Shown piece by piece: positions 36,200-45,615 of a DNA stretch of 64,000 nt. The stretch is from Cupriavidus sp. MP-37 (GTDB lineage Bacteria; Pseudomonadota; Gammaproteobacteria; Burkholderiales; Burkholderiaceae). The notes beneath the pieces were generated by a model. It was not told where the DNA came from and did not search any database. It saw only the letters and a list, made by a program, of their open reading frames with translations. The translations under genes and the position numbers were made by a program. The stretch is from contig NZ_CP085345.1 of the NCBI RefSeq assembly GCF_020618415.1, positions 2,356,001 through 2,420,000 of the forward strand, in the 5' to 3' direction. How positions within the stretch are numbered: the first letter of the stretch is position 1; every line of letters begins with the position of its first letter.

Positions 36200-38910
36200 A
36201 GCAGCGGCAACGGCCTCGACGGCTTGCGTTGGCGCCGCGGGCGGCGCGCGCTGCGGCCGGGCGGGCCGGCATGGTCGGCCATGCCAAAGCGCGCGGCCTC
36301 GGCCACTGCCTCGGCCGGCATGCCCGCGGCTTCGCCGGGCTCCGGCCCGGCCGCCAGCTCCAGGTCGGCCAGCATTCGCGCGATGCGGTCGGCCAGTTTC
36401 TCGGTGCTGAGCTTCTCGCGCAGGAACTCCACCACCAGCGGGAACGACAGCGGCGTGGGCCGCTTCAGCGCGTGCAGGTCCAGCTTCAGCGCGGACAGCC
36501 GCTCCAGCGTCGCGGCGAGCCGGTGCGCGTCCAGCTCCTGCATCAGCACTTCGCGTTCGGCCTGGCCCAGCAGCAGGTTGCCGGGATCGTGCTTGCGGAA
36601 GACCTCATAGAACAGGCTGGACGACGCCTGCAGCTGGCGCGCGCTCTTGGGCGCGCCGGGGTAGCCCTGGAAGATCAGCCCGGCGACGCGGGCAATCTCG
36701 CGAAAGCGCCGCAACGACAGTTCGCCAGCGTTCAGGCTGCCCAGCACGTCGGCGGCAAGGTCGCGCCGGCGCTCGTCGGCCAACACCTGCGGTAGCCAGC
36801 GGGCCCAGTCCACCGGAGCCGAGGCCAGCAGTTCCAGTCCGTAGTCATTGACCGCCACCGAGAACGTGGCCGGCACCTGCTGCCCCAGCCGCCATGCCAA
36901 CAGGCTGCCGAGGCCGAGATGGACCGAGCGCCCGGCGAACGGATAGAGGAACAGGTGCCAGCCCTCGCGCGAGTGCAGCGACTCGGCCAGCAGGGTATGG
37001 CGCGAGGGCAGGGCCGACCACTGCGCCTGCAGGTCCACCAGCGGCTGGATCAGCGGCAGCTCGGGCGTGCTGCGCGGATCCAGCTGCCCCGCCGCCGCGG
37101 CGGCGAGCGTGTCGATCACGGCCTCGGCCAACTCGGTCGACATCGGCATCTTGCCGCCGTTCCAGCGCGGCACCACCGGGCGCCTTCCGCTGGCGCGGCG
37201 CACGAAGGCGGTCATCTCCTGCACGCGTACCAGCTCCAGCAGCCGGCCGCCGAACAGGAAGCAGTCGCCGGGCGCGAGCCGCGCGATAAAGCCCTCTTCC
37301 ACCGAGCCCAGCGAGGCGCCGCCGGTGCCCGCGCGGCTCCAGTAGCGCACCTGCATGGTGGCGTCGCTGACGATGGTGCCCACGCTCATGCGGTGGCGCC
37401 GTGCCAGCCCCGCGTCCGGCACGCGCCAGACGCCGTCGTCGTCGGGCACGGCGCGGCGGAAATCCGGGTAGGCCGACAGCGTGGCGCCGCCCTGGCGCAC
37501 GAAATCCAGGCACCACTGCCATTCGTCGTCGGTCAGGCCGCGGTAGGCCCACGCTGAGCGCACCTCGGCCAGCAGCGCTTCCGCCCGGAAGCCGCCGCCC
37601 AGCGCCACCGTCACCAGGTGCTGCACCAGCACGTCGAGCGGCTTGTCGGGCGACTCGCGCGCCTCGATCCGCCCGGCCTGCACCGCGTGCCGCGCGGCCA
37701 CGGCTTCGACCAGTTCCAGGCTGTGCGTGGGCACCACCGTCACGCGCGAGGCACGTCCAGGTGCATGGCCGGAGCGCCCGGCGCGCTGCAGCAGGCGCGC
37801 CACGCCCTTGGGCGAGCCCACCTGCAGCACGCGCTCCACCGGCAGGAAGTCGACGCCAAGATCCAGGCTGGAGGTGCAGACCACCGCCCGCAGCGCGCCG
37901 TTCTTCAGGTTCAGCTCGACCCATTCGCGCACCGCGCGGTCGAGCGAGCCGTGGTGCAGGGCGATCTCGCCCGCCCATTCCGGCCGCGCATCCAGCAGCG
38001 CCTGGTACCACAGCTCGGCCTGCGAGCGGGTATTGAGGAACACCAGCGTGGTGCCGCCGTGCGCCAGTTCTTCCACCACGTGCGGCAGCATCGACAGGCC
38101 CAGGTGGCCGGCAAACGGGAAGCGGCTGGCATTGTCGGGCAGCAGGGTGTCGATCACCAGCTGTTTCGGGGTATGGCCGTGCACCAGCACGCGGCGCTCG
38201 CCGGGGACGCCGCTCAGCAGCACCTCGGCCGCGTGCGCCAGGTTGCCGAGCGTGGCCGACAGCCCCCACACCATCAGCGCGGGCTGCCATTGGCGCAGCC
38301 GTGCCAGCGCCAGCTGCACCTGCACGCCGCGCTTGTTGCCGAGCAGTTCATGCCATTCGTCGACCACCACCATGCGCACGCGCCGCAGGGTCTCGTGCGC
38401 ATCGGCGCGCGTCAGCATCAGCGTCAGGCTTTCGGGGGTGGTCACCAGTGCGGTCGGCAAGCGCCGCTGTTGCGCGGCGCGCTCGGCGCTGCCGGTGTCG
38501 CCGGTGCGCAGGGCGACGGTCCAGTCGAGCTCGAGCTCGGCCAGCGGCGCCTGCAGCGCGCGCGTGGTGTCGGCCGCCAGCGCCCGCATCGGCGTCAGCC
38601 ACAGCACGGTCAGCGGCGGCGCCGGCTTGTCGTGCGCAGGGGCCGCGCGCGGTGTGGCAAATGCCATCAACGCGCCGAGCCACGCCGCATAAGTCTTGCC
38701 GGTGCCGGTGGTGGCATGCAGCAGTCCGCTCTGGCCGCGCGCGATCGCGGTCCAGGCTTCGCGCTGGAAGGCGAAGGGCTGCCAGCCGCGCGCGTCGAAC
38801 AGCGCCTGCATGCCCTGGGCCACGGTCAGCGGATGCGGGGCGGGCGTGGGGGGCGTGGCCGGATCGACGGCGGCAGCCGCCGGCACGCGCGCAGCGCGCG
38901 GCGGGGTCAT
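36196..38910 (-). CDS. Ligase-associated Lhr-like DEXH-box helicase
   Basis: A 904-residue superfamily 2 helicase: Q-motif region, motif I ATTGTGKT, motif [17 protein letters not shown] (DEWH), motif [11 protein letters not shown], and motif [14 protein letters not shown], with a long C-terminal domain of the Lhr type. Bacterial Lhr-core helicases of this kind unwind DNA:RNA or DNA duplexes and are encoded with an ATP-dependent ligase, an MBL-fold exonuclease and PdeM. The ATG overlaps the ligase stop (ATGA). Confidence 0.93.
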   Translation of the reverse strand: MTPPRAARVPAAAAVDPATPPTPAPHPLTVAQGMQALFDARGWQPFAFQREAWTAIARGQSGLLHATTGTGKTYAAWLGALMAFATPRAAPAHDKPAPPLTVLWLTPMRALAADTTRALQAPLAELELDWTVALRTGDTGSAERAAQQRRLPTALVTTPESLTLMLTRADAHETLRRVRMVVVDEWHELLGNKRGVQVQLALARLRQWQPALMVWGLSATLGNLAHAAEVLLSGVPGERRVLVHGHTPKQLVIDTLLPDNASRFPFAGHLGLSMLPHVVEELAHGGTTLVFLNTRSQAELWYQALLDARPEWAGEIALHHGSLDRAVREWVELNLKNGALRAVVCTSSLDLGVDFLPVERVLQVGSPKGVARLLQRAGRSGHAPGRASRVTVVPTHSLELVEAVAARHAVQAGRIEARESPDKPLDVLVQHLVTVALGGGFRAEALLAEVRSAWAYRGLTDDEWQWCLDFVRQGGATLSAYPDFRRAVPDDDGVWRVPDAGLARRHRMSVGTIVSDATMQVRYWSRAGTGGASLGSVEEGFIARLAPGDCFLFGGRLLELVRVQEMTAFVRRASGRRPVVPRWNGGKMPMSTELAEAVIDTLAAAAAGQLDPRSTPELPLIQPLVDLQAQWSALPSRHTLLAESLHSREGWHLFLYPFAGRSVHLGLGSLLAWRLGQQVPATFSVAVNDYGLELLASAPVDWARWLPQVLADERRRDLAADVLGSLNAGELSLRRFREIARVAGLIFQGYPGAPKSARQLQASSSLFYEVFRKHDPGNLLLGQAEREVLMQELDAHRLAATLERLSALKLDLHALKRPTPLSFPLVVEFLREKLSTEKLADRIARMLADLELAAGPEPGEAAGMPAEAVAEAARFGMADHAGPPGRSARRPRRQRKPSRPLPLL

Positions 38911-40580
38911 GCCGCATCCTCCCGCGGCGTGCCCGCAGCCGGCAGCATGGCTTCGAGCGTGGCCAGCGTGTCGGCCTCGTCGATCGGCTTGTCGGTGCGC
39001 CAGCGCAGCATGCGCGGAAAGCGCACCGCGATGCCGCTCTTGTGGCGGCCGCTGCGGGCAATGCCTTCGAAGCCCAGCTCGAATACCTGGGTCGGTTCCA
39101 CGCTGCGCACGGGGCCGAACTTCTCCACCGTGGTGCGGCGGATGATGGCGTCGACCGCGCGCATCTCGGCGTCGGTCAGGCCCGAATACGCCTTGGCGAA
39201 CGGCACCAGCGCGCGGCCTGGCGTACCCGCAGGCGCGTTCCAGACCGCAAAGGTGAAATCGGTATAGAGGCTGGCACGGCGGCCGTGCCCGCGCTGCGCG
39301 TAGACCAGCACGGCATCGACCGAGTACGGGTCGATCTTCCACTTCCACCAGACCCCGACGTCCTTGGTGCGGCCCGCGCCGTAGGCCGCGCCGGCCGCCT
39401 TCAGCATGAAGCCCTCGACCCCGAGTTCGCGCGAGGCGTCGCGCAGGCGGGCATAGTGCGGCCAGTCGTCGGCTGCCACCAGCGGGCTCAGTTCCAGGGC
39501 CGGGTGGACGTGCGCGGCGACCACCTGTTCCAGCCGCGCGCGGCGCTCGGCCTGCGGGCGGGTACGCCAGTCCTCGCCCTGCCACTCGAGCACGTCATAG
39601 GCCATCAGGATCGCCGGCGCGTCGCGCAGCAGCCTCGCGCTCAGCGTCTTGCGGCCGATGCGCTGCTGCAGCAGCGCGAACGGCTGCACGCGGCCCTGCT
39701 GCCAGATCACGATCTCGCCATCGAGCACGGTACCGTCCGGCAGCGGCGCGGCGGCCTGCTGCAGTTCCGGGAAGCGCTCGGTGATCAGTTCCTCGCCGCG
39801 CGACCACAGCCAGGTCTGGCCGCCGCGCCGCACCAGCTGCGCGCGGATGCCGTCCCATTTCCACTCGACCAGCCACGCGCCGGGTGCGCCCAGCACGGTG
39901 TCGAATTGTTCTACCGGTGCCTGCAGCGGGTGGGCCAGGAAGAACGGATACGGCTGGCCGCCGGCGCGCAGGGCGCGGTCGTCTTCGTCCTCGGGCGCCA
40001 GCAGGGCCAGGAAGCGCGCCGCGTCGGGCCGCGCCGACAGGTCGGTGTAGCCGACCATGCGCTCGGCCACGCGCTTGGGATCGATGCCGGCCACCTCGCC
40101 CAGCGCGCGCGTGACCAGCAGGCGCGACACGCCCACGCGGAAGGCGCCGGTGATCAGCTTGAACAGCACCAGCCGGCCGTGCGCGTCGAGCGGGCGCCAC
40201 AGCGCGTCGAGGCGCGGCAGCAGCGTTTCCGGCGCCAGACCGCGCAGCGGCAGCAGGCGCTGCTCGACCCATTCGGCCAGGCCGGCGTGGTCGGCGTCCT
40301 GCGGGTCCGGCAGCAGCAGCGCGATGGTTTCGGCGAGATCGCCGACGGCCTGGTAGCTCTCTTCGAACAGCCAGTCGGGCAGGTCCGCGGCCTGCCGCGC
40401 AAGGTCGCGCAGCAGCGACACCGGCACGATCTGGCGCGGCTTGCCGCCCGCCAGGAAATAGACGGCCCAGGCGGCATCCCCGGGCGGCGCGGCACGCAGG
40501 TAATCGACCAGCGCGGCCAGCCGGGCCTTGGTCGACGTGGTGCCGTCCAGCGCGGCGTAGAGGTCGGCGAAGGCCTTCAT
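38907..40580 (-). CDS. ATP-dependent DNA ligase
   Basis: A 557-residue ATP-dependent ligase: N-terminal DNA-binding domain, adenylation domain with nucleophile Lys241 in [25 protein letters not shown] and the motif V-type [19 protein letters not shown], and a C-terminal OB fold. It corresponds to the LigC/LigB-like ligase of the ligase-associated DNA repair operon, not the NAD-dependent replicative enzyme. There is no LigD-type polymerase or phosphoesterase domain and no Ku gene nearby. The ATG overlaps the exonuclease stop by 4 bases. Confidence 0.93.
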   Translation of the reverse strand: MKAFADLYAALDGTTSTKARLAALVDYLRAAPPGDAAWAVYFLAGGKPRQIVPVSLLRDLARQAADLPDWLFEESYQAVGDLAETIALLLPDPQDADHAGLAEWVEQRLLPLRGLAPETLLPRLDALWRPLDAHGRLVLFKLITGAFRVGVSRLLVTRALGEVAGIDPKRVAERMVGYTDLSARPDAARFLALLAPEDEDDRALRAGGQPYPFFLAHPLQAPVEQFDTVLGAPGAWLVEWKWDGIRAQLVRRGGQTWLWSRGEELITERFPELQQAAAPLPDGTVLDGEIVIWQQGRVQPFALLQQRIGRKTLSARLLRDAPAILMAYDVLEWQGEDWRTRPQAERRARLEQVVAAHVHPALELSPLVAADDWPHYARLRDASRELGVEGFMLKAAGAAYGAGRTKDVGVWWKWKIDPYSVDAVLVYAQRGHGRRASLYTDFTFAVWNAPAGTPGRALVPFAKAYSGLTDAEMRAVDAIIRRTTVEKFGPVRSVEPTQVFELGFEGIARSGRHKSGIAVRFPRMLRWRTDKPIDEADTLATLEAMLPAAGTPREDAA

Positions 40581-41683
40581 GTCGCGCCCTGTTCCTCGCC
40601 CGCATCGGCGGACGCCGGCGCGTCCGGACGCGCGGCTTCGTCGTCGTCGCCGTATTCGGTGTCGAAGGCCTGTGCCTGCCAGCCGCGTTCGTTCAGATAG
40701 CGCACCATCACCGGCACGTTGCCGTGGGTCACGATGATGCGGCCCGCGCCGGTGGCGCCGACTGCCTGCAGCAGCCCCGGCCAGTCGGCATGGTCGGACA
40801 GCGCAAAGCCGCGGTCGACGCCGCGCCGGCGGCGCGTGCCGCGCAGCTGCATCCAGCCGCTGGCGAAGGCGTCCGAGGCATCGCCGAAACGCCGCAGCCA
40901 CGGCGAACGCTGCGCCGACGGCGGCGCCACCACCAGCGCCTGGCGCAGCAGCGGGCTGCGCGCGGGCAGCTCGGAGACCAGCGCCATCGGCGGCAGCGCC
41001 ACGCCGGCCTCGGCGTAGGCGGCGTTGAGCTGCGTCAGCGCGCCGTGCACGATCACCGGCCCCGGCATGCCATCGGCGCCGGCATGCCGCAGCACGCCGT
41101 GCAGGATGCGCTGGGCCTTGCCGAAGGTATAGGCGTAGACGACGCTGGCGCGCCCGGCGCGGGCATTGGCCTGCCACCAGTCGAAGATCTCGGCCATCAG
41201 CGTTGCCTGCGGCGGCCAGCGGTAGACCGGCAGGCCGAACGTGCTTTCGGTGATGAAGGTGTCGCAGCGCACCGGCTCGAACGGGTCGCAAGTGCCGTCG
41301 GCTTCCAGCTTGTAGTCGCCCGAGGCCACCCAGACTTGCCCGCCGTGCTCCAGCCTTACCTGCGCGGAACCGAGCACGTGTCCGGCCGGATGCAGGCTCA
41401 GCGTGACGCCATGGTGCGTGATGCGTTCGCCGTAGCGCAGCGTGTTCAGGTGGATCCCGGGCAGCCGCGCCAGCAGCACGCCGCGGCCGGGCGCGGCGCA
41501 CAGGTAGTGCGCATGCCCGAAGCGCGCGTGATCGGAATGGGCGTGGGTGATGACGGCGCGTTCGACCGGGCGCCACGGATCGATGTAGAAGTCGCCGGAC
41601 GGGCAATAGAGGCCTTCCGGCCGGGCGACGATCAGGTCGCCGGGGCGGGCGGGTTCGGATGGGAGCGGCCGGATCGGGTCCAA
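40577..41683 (-). CDS. Ligase-associated DNA damage response exonuclease
   Basis: A protein of about 368 residues with a metallo-beta-lactamase fold of the SNM1/CPSF type: HAHSDHARFG, GHVLGSAQV, SGDYK, and a late ALSDHADW region. These exonucleases are the first gene of the ligase-associated cassette. The start assigned is TTG 41683 because a perfect AGGAGG lies 5 bases upstream; the alternative GTG 41701, six codons earlier, has no ribosome site. All four genes of the cassette are coupled by 4-base ATGA overlaps. Confidence 0.92.
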   Translation of the reverse strand: MDPIRPLPSEPARPGDLIVARPEGLYCPSGDFYIDPWRPVERAVITHAHSDHARFGHAHYLCAAPGRGVLLARLPGIHLNTLRYGERITHHGVTLSLHPAGHVLGSAQVRLEHGGQVWVASGDYKLEADGTCDPFEPVRCDTFITESTFGLPVYRWPPQATLMAEIFDWWQANARAGRASVVYAYTFGKAQRILHGVLRHAGADGMPGPVIVHGALTQLNAAYAEAGVALPPMALVSELPARSPLLRQALVVAPPSAQRSPWLRRFGDASDAFASGWMQLRGTRRRRGVDRGFALSDHADWPGLLQAVGATGAGRIIVTHGNVPVMVRYLNERGWQAQAFDTEYGDDDEAARPDAPASADAGEEQGAT

Positions 41684-41688
41684 GCGTG

Positions 41689-41694
41689 CCTCCT
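41689..41694 (-). promoter_or_regulatory. Perfect AGGAGG ribosome site deciding a TTG start
   Basis: On the minus strand AGGAGG-CACGC-TTG places the consensus Shine-Dalgarno sequence 5 bases before a TTG codon of the exonuclease gene. This argues for the TTG rather than the GTG 18 bases further upstream. Confidence 0.6.
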
Positions 41695-41846
41695 GATGCA
41701 CTGCGGCCGGGGCATGGCCGCGATGCTCCCGCGGAGGGAGACCTGGGCATCATACTGCGGCGCTGCGCAGGACGTGGAGGCGGTGAGGGCTGGTTCGGGT
41801 GTCGGTGAGGGTCCGACAAGCGGATTGAGCAGGCTGCGGGTTTGCT

Positions 41847-41872
41847 CCCCTCTCCCGCCTGCGGGAGAGGGG
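41847..41872. repeat. Single REP-like palindrome
   Basis: CCCCTCTCCCGC-CT-GCGGGAGAGGGG is the same unit as at 3185 and 4666, here without an inverted partner. It is followed by GGAACACAGGCGGGCG, a mixture of the flanks of the left and right units seen around boxA. It lies between the start of the DNA repair operon and the end of the FAD oxidase gene, so it may end the oxidase transcript less efficiently or insulate the repair operon. Confidence 0.85.
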
Positions 41873-41930
41873 GAACACAGGCGGGCGTTGGTGAGCTCAA
41901 GCATGGCCGGAAAGCAGTACCGCGCCACCC

Positions 41931-43376
41931 TTAAAACACATCATCCTTCCAGTGATACCAGTGGTACAGCACCCGCTGCCCCATCCGGCGGAACGGCGCG
42001 AACATCTGCGATTCCACCATCTCGCGCACGTTCGGGAACGGCAGCGGCGAGCGGAAGATCGGCAGTTCCGGCAGCGCCGACGACTTGCCGGCGATCAGCG
42101 CCGCCAGGCGCTTGCCGGCCTGGGCGGAATACATCACGCCGTTGCCGCCGTAGCCCATGGCGTAGTAGATCGACTGCGCCGGGTCGGGCTGGGTGATGCG
42201 CGGCATCATGTCGTGGCTGACGTCGACCCAGCCCCACCAGGAGTAGTCGATCTGGATGCCCTGCAGCGCGGGGAATTTGCGGTGCATGTCGGCGATCAGC
42301 TTCTGCTTGTACTGGTCCTGCGGCGCGTCGTTGCCGGTGATGGCGCTGCGGCTGCCGATCTGCAGGCGGCCGTCGGGCATCAGCCGGTAGTAGTGGCGCA
42401 GGATGCGGGTGTCGGTGATGACCTGGGTGGTGCGGAAGTTGCACGCGGCCAGTTCATCGGCGGTGAGCGGGCGCGTGACGATGGAGTTCGACAGGATCGG
42501 GAACAGCCGGTTCTTCAGTTCGCGGTGCAGCGACTGCGAGGTATAGCCGCCGGTGGCCACGCCCACGGCGCGGGCGCGCACGATGCCGCCGGGGGTGCGC
42601 AGGTAATGCACGCCGTTGCGGGTTTCCCAGCCGGTCACGGGGCTGGACGGATGTACCTTGGCGCCCAGCTCGCGCGCGCGGCGCAGGTAGCCGAAGGCGA
42701 GCTTGCCGGCATGGATGCCGATGCCCTCGGGTTCATGCATGGCGCCGGCGGCTTCCTTGTCGTCGACGTATTCGCGCCGCACGGTGGCGGCGTCGAGGAT
42801 GCGCGCGTCGTAGTTGAAGACCTCGCGCAGGATCTTCGCTTCCTTCTCCAGCCCGGGCATGACCTTGTCGCGGTGCGCGATATACAGGTGGCCGCCCGGC
42901 TGCGGATCGCAGTCGATGTTTTTGATCAGCCCCTTGAAGGTCTCCATGCCGTCGCAGACTTCTTCATGCAGGCGCAGCGCGGTATCGAGCCCGTAGCGCT
43001 GGATCCACTGCGAGCGCTTGAGCCGGCCCGACGCGCATTGCGCCTGGCCGCCGTTGCGCGTGCTGCAGCCCCAGCTGACGCGGTTGGCTTCGAGCACGGT
43101 GGCCTTGATGCCGTATTCCTGCGCCAGGAAGATGGCGCAGGTCAGGCCGGTAAAGCCCGAGCCGATGATGGCCACGTCGACGTCGATATCGTGCGTGATC
43201 GGGCCGTCGTCGGCGGGCGGCTCGCCCGCGGTGCCGATCCAGTAGGTCGGGGCGTACTCCCGGCCGTGGCCGGGCGTGGGCGTGTGCAGCGGGTCGTAGG
43301 CGGGGTCGTACGGCCGGGTCGGGGCGGTCGACTGCTCGCCGGCCAGGAGGCTGCTGCGGGGAGCTACGGCTTGCAT
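41931..43376 (-). CDS. FAD-dependent amine/amino-acid oxidase (DAO family)
   Basis: A 481-residue FAD oxidoreductase. A 65-residue leader precedes the Rossmann motif VAIIGSGFTGLTCA, followed by VLEANRVSWGCSTRNGGQ and the C-terminal GYGGNGVMYSAQAGKRLAALIAG. This is the pattern of gamma-glutamylputrescine oxidase (PuuB/OrdL) relatives, which release an aldehyde, ammonia and H2O2 from an amine. The SnoaL-like gene is 16 bases upstream, and a MocR regulator and an amino-acid permease follow on the same strand, supporting amine or amino-acid catabolism. Confidence 0.88.
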   Translation of the reverse strand: MQAVAPRSSLLAGEQSTAPTRPYDPAYDPLHTPTPGHGREYAPTYWIGTAGEPPADDGPITHDIDVDVAIIGSGFTGLTCAIFLAQEYGIKATVLEANRVSWGCSTRNGGQAQCASGRLKRSQWIQRYGLDTALRLHEEVCDGMETFKGLIKNIDCDPQPGGHLYIAHRDKVMPGLEKEAKILREVFNYDARILDAATVRREYVDDKEAAGAMHEPEGIGIHAGKLAFGYLRRARELGAKVHPSSPVTGWETRNGVHYLRTPGGIVRARAVGVATGGYTSQSLHRELKNRLFPILSNSIVTRPLTADELAACNFRTTQVITDTRILRHYYRLMPDGRLQIGSRSAITGNDAPQDQYKQKLIADMHRKFPALQGIQIDYSWWGWVDVSHDMMPRITQPDPAQSIYYAMGYGGNGVMYSAQAGKRLAALIAGKSSALPELPIFRSPLPFPNVREMVESQMFAPFRRMGQRVLYHWYHWKDDVF

Positions 43377-43392
43377 GGCGCGTCTCCTCGCT

Positions 43393-43794
43393 TCAGGCTG
43401 CGGCCACCACCGGCGGGCGGTCCTTGCGGTAGGCGTTCTTCACCGCGATCTTGCCGCCGCGGAAGGTGAACACGTCGACCATGCGCGCCTCGATGCGGGC
43501 GCCGTCGGCGCGGGTGCCGCGGAAGGTCGATTCGCTGACGCCGCGGTCGCCCACCACGAAATGGTCGCCATCGACCCACTGCGCATCGGGGAAGGTCTGC
43601 CAGGCCAGCTGGAAGCCTTCGCGCACGGCTTCGCGGCCGACAAAGCTGCGGCCCAGCAGGTCGGGGCCGGCCACGCCGTGGAACACGCAGTCGTCGGCCA
43701 TGCAGGCCATCAGCGCGTCGATATCGTGGCGGTTCCAGGCGTCGTTGAAGGCTTGCAGCAGTTCGATGCCGGCGGCGGTGTTGTCCTTGGACAT
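43393..43794 (-). CDS. SnoaL-like/NTF2-fold protein
   Basis: A 133-residue NTF2-like protein: FNDAWNRHDIDALMACMADDCVFHG and a C-terminal FTFRGGKIAVKNAYRKDRPP are the typical nuclear-transport-factor-2/SnoaL-like signature. These small cone-shaped proteins can be enzymes or ligand binders; no catalytic assignment is possible. The ATG 43794 follows GGAGA. It is 16 bases upstream of the FAD oxidase and likely shares its transcript. Confidence 0.82.
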   Translation of the reverse strand: MSKDNTAAGIELLQAFNDAWNRHDIDALMACMADDCVFHGVAGPDLLGRSFVGREAVREGFQLAWQTFPDAQWVDGDHFVVGDRGVSESTFRGTRADGARIEARMVDVFTFRGGKIAVKNAYRKDRPPVVAAA

Positions 43795-43934
43795 GGCTTG
43801 GTCTCCGTGAGTGTTGTGTGCCGGTCCGTGCGGAACCGGCCATGACTCGAGCATAGGGAAACCGGCCGCGGCGCTGTAGCGCCAGTTCGGGACTATCGCT
43901 TGGGCCAGTGGCGCAGGCGCGGCCGCGGCCCCGC

Positions 43935-45497
43935 TCAGGCAGCGGGGCGGGCCCGGGAAGTGACGGCGGCGGGGGCCGCTGCGCTGCCGGCGGTGGCCTG
44001 CAGTTCACGCACGACGCCGGCCAGCACGCGGATGCCGGGCTCGATGCGGTCCAGCGAGATCGACGAGTAGCCCAGCCGGAAGCCGTTGCGCGGCGCGGGC
44101 TCGGCCATGAAGAAGACGCTGCCGGGCTCGATCAGCACGCCCTGCAGCTCCGCCAGCCGTGCCAGCGCATCGGCATCGAGCCACGACGGCCCTTCGATCC
44201 AGCACGAGGCGCCGCCGGCGATCGGCACCGCGTGGAAATCTGGCATATGCGTGGCCAGCGCCGCCAGCACCGCTTCGGCGCGTTCGCGGTGCGCGGCGGC
44301 CAGCCGGCGCAGGTGCGCGTCATAGTGGCCCAGCGACAGGAACAGCGAGAACGCGCGCTGGATATACGCCGACGGATGCCGCAGCATCAGCCGGCGCGCG
44401 CCGCGCAGTTCCGCGATCAGCGCGGCGGGGCCGACGATATAGCCGATGCGCAGCCCCGGCGCCAGGCTCTTGGACAGGCTGCCGACGTAGATCACGCGGT
44501 TGCTGCGGTCCAGGCTCTTGAGCGTGGGCGTGGGATCGCCCTCGAAGCGGCTCTCGGCCTCGTAGTCGTCCTCGATCAGCACGAAATCCGCTTCCTCGGC
44601 CTGCCGCAGCAGCGCCTGGCGGCGCGCCAGCGGCATGGTGACGGTGGTCGGGCACTGGTGGCCGGGGGTCACGTAGACGTAGTCGCAGGCGCGCTGCGCG
44701 TCGGACAGCGTCAGGCCGTGGTCATCGACCGGCAGCGGCACCAGGTTCGACGTGTGCGAGCCGAAGATATTGCGCGCGTCCGGATAGCCGGGGTCCTCGA
44801 TGCCCACCGGCGTGTCGGGGCTGACCAGCAGGTCGGCCAGCAGGTACAGCGCCTGCTGCGCGCCCACGGTGATCACGATCTCGTCGGTGCCGGCCCAGAC
44901 CCCGCGGCGCGGCAGCACGCGGGTGCGGATCTGCTGCACCAGCGACTCGTCGTCGCGCAGGATCATGTCCTGGGCCCAGTCGTGGATGTCGAGCACGCTC
45001 AGCGCCTTCAGGCAGCATTCGCGCCAGTCCGCGGTGGGGAACAGCGCCGGGTCGTACTGGCCGTAGATAAAGGGGTAGGGATAGTCGCGCCAGTTGGCGC
45101 GCTTGACGATATTGCGCTGCTGCGTGGGGCGGAACACGAAGCGCCGCTCCCAGTCGGGCTCGCCCGCGCGCGCCGGCACCGGCTCGCCGCGCAGCGAGGC
45201 GACGCCGCTGACGCGGGTGCCGAGGATTTCGGGGTTGACGAAGTAGCCGCTGCGCTCGCGCGCGACCAGGTAGCCTTCGTCGACCAGCTGCTGGTAGGCC
45301 AGCACCACGGTGTTGCGCGCCACCCGCAGCTGCGCCGACAGCTCGCGGCTGCTGGGCAGCGGCTCGCCTTGCGGCAGCTGCTCGTCGAGGATGGCCGAGA
45401 CCAGCATCTGCCGGATCTTGCCCTGCAGGCTCAGGCCCGAATGCACATGCTGCTGGAACAGTTGCGACCAGAGGGTGGTGGGAGACTTCAGGCTCAT
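43935..45497 (-). CDS. MocR-family regulator (GntR helix-turn-helix fused to aminotransferase)
   Basis: A 520-residue fusion: a GntR winged helix at about residues 25-90 (LPSSRELSAQLRVARNTVVLAYQQL) and a class I aminotransferase-like domain with the PLP Lys in GSLSKSLAPGLRIGY. MocR proteins such as GabR and PdxR bind PLP and an amine or amino-acid derivative to control transcription. ATG 45497 is the family-typical start. Placed among an oxidase and an amino-acid permease, it probably regulates them. Confidence 0.9.
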   Translation of the reverse strand: MSLKSPTTLWSQLFQQHVHSGLSLQGKIRQMLVSAILDEQLPQGEPLPSSRELSAQLRVARNTVVLAYQQLVDEGYLVARERSGYFVNPEILGTRVSGVASLRGEPVPARAGEPDWERRFVFRPTQQRNIVKRANWRDYPYPFIYGQYDPALFPTADWRECCLKALSVLDIHDWAQDMILRDDESLVQQIRTRVLPRRGVWAGTDEIVITVGAQQALYLLADLLVSPDTPVGIEDPGYPDARNIFGSHTSNLVPLPVDDHGLTLSDAQRACDYVYVTPGHQCPTTVTMPLARRQALLRQAEEADFVLIEDDYEAESRFEGDPTPTLKSLDRSNRVIYVGSLSKSLAPGLRIGYIVGPAALIAELRGARRLMLRHPSAYIQRAFSLFLSLGHYDAHLRRLAAAHRERAEAVLAALATHMPDFHAVPIAGGASCWIEGPSWLDADALARLAELQGVLIEPGSVFFMAEPAPRNGFRLGYSSISLDRIEPGIRVLAGVVRELQATAGSAAAPAAVTSRARPAA

Positions 45498-45615
45498 GGG
45501 GCAGGGGGCGTTTCCTGAACGGCGAAGCGCGCCAGCATACCGCACCGGCGCGCCCCGTCAGTCATGGTTCAGTGGCTTCTGGCATCTCGACGCCGGTCAT
45601 GCGCGCTTGCGCGCT

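Noticed and set aside
41684..41701. GTG at 41701 as exonuclease start
   Set aside because: It has no ribosome site, whereas the TTG at 41683 follows a perfect AGGAGG by 5 bases; the choice remains to be proved by protein data.
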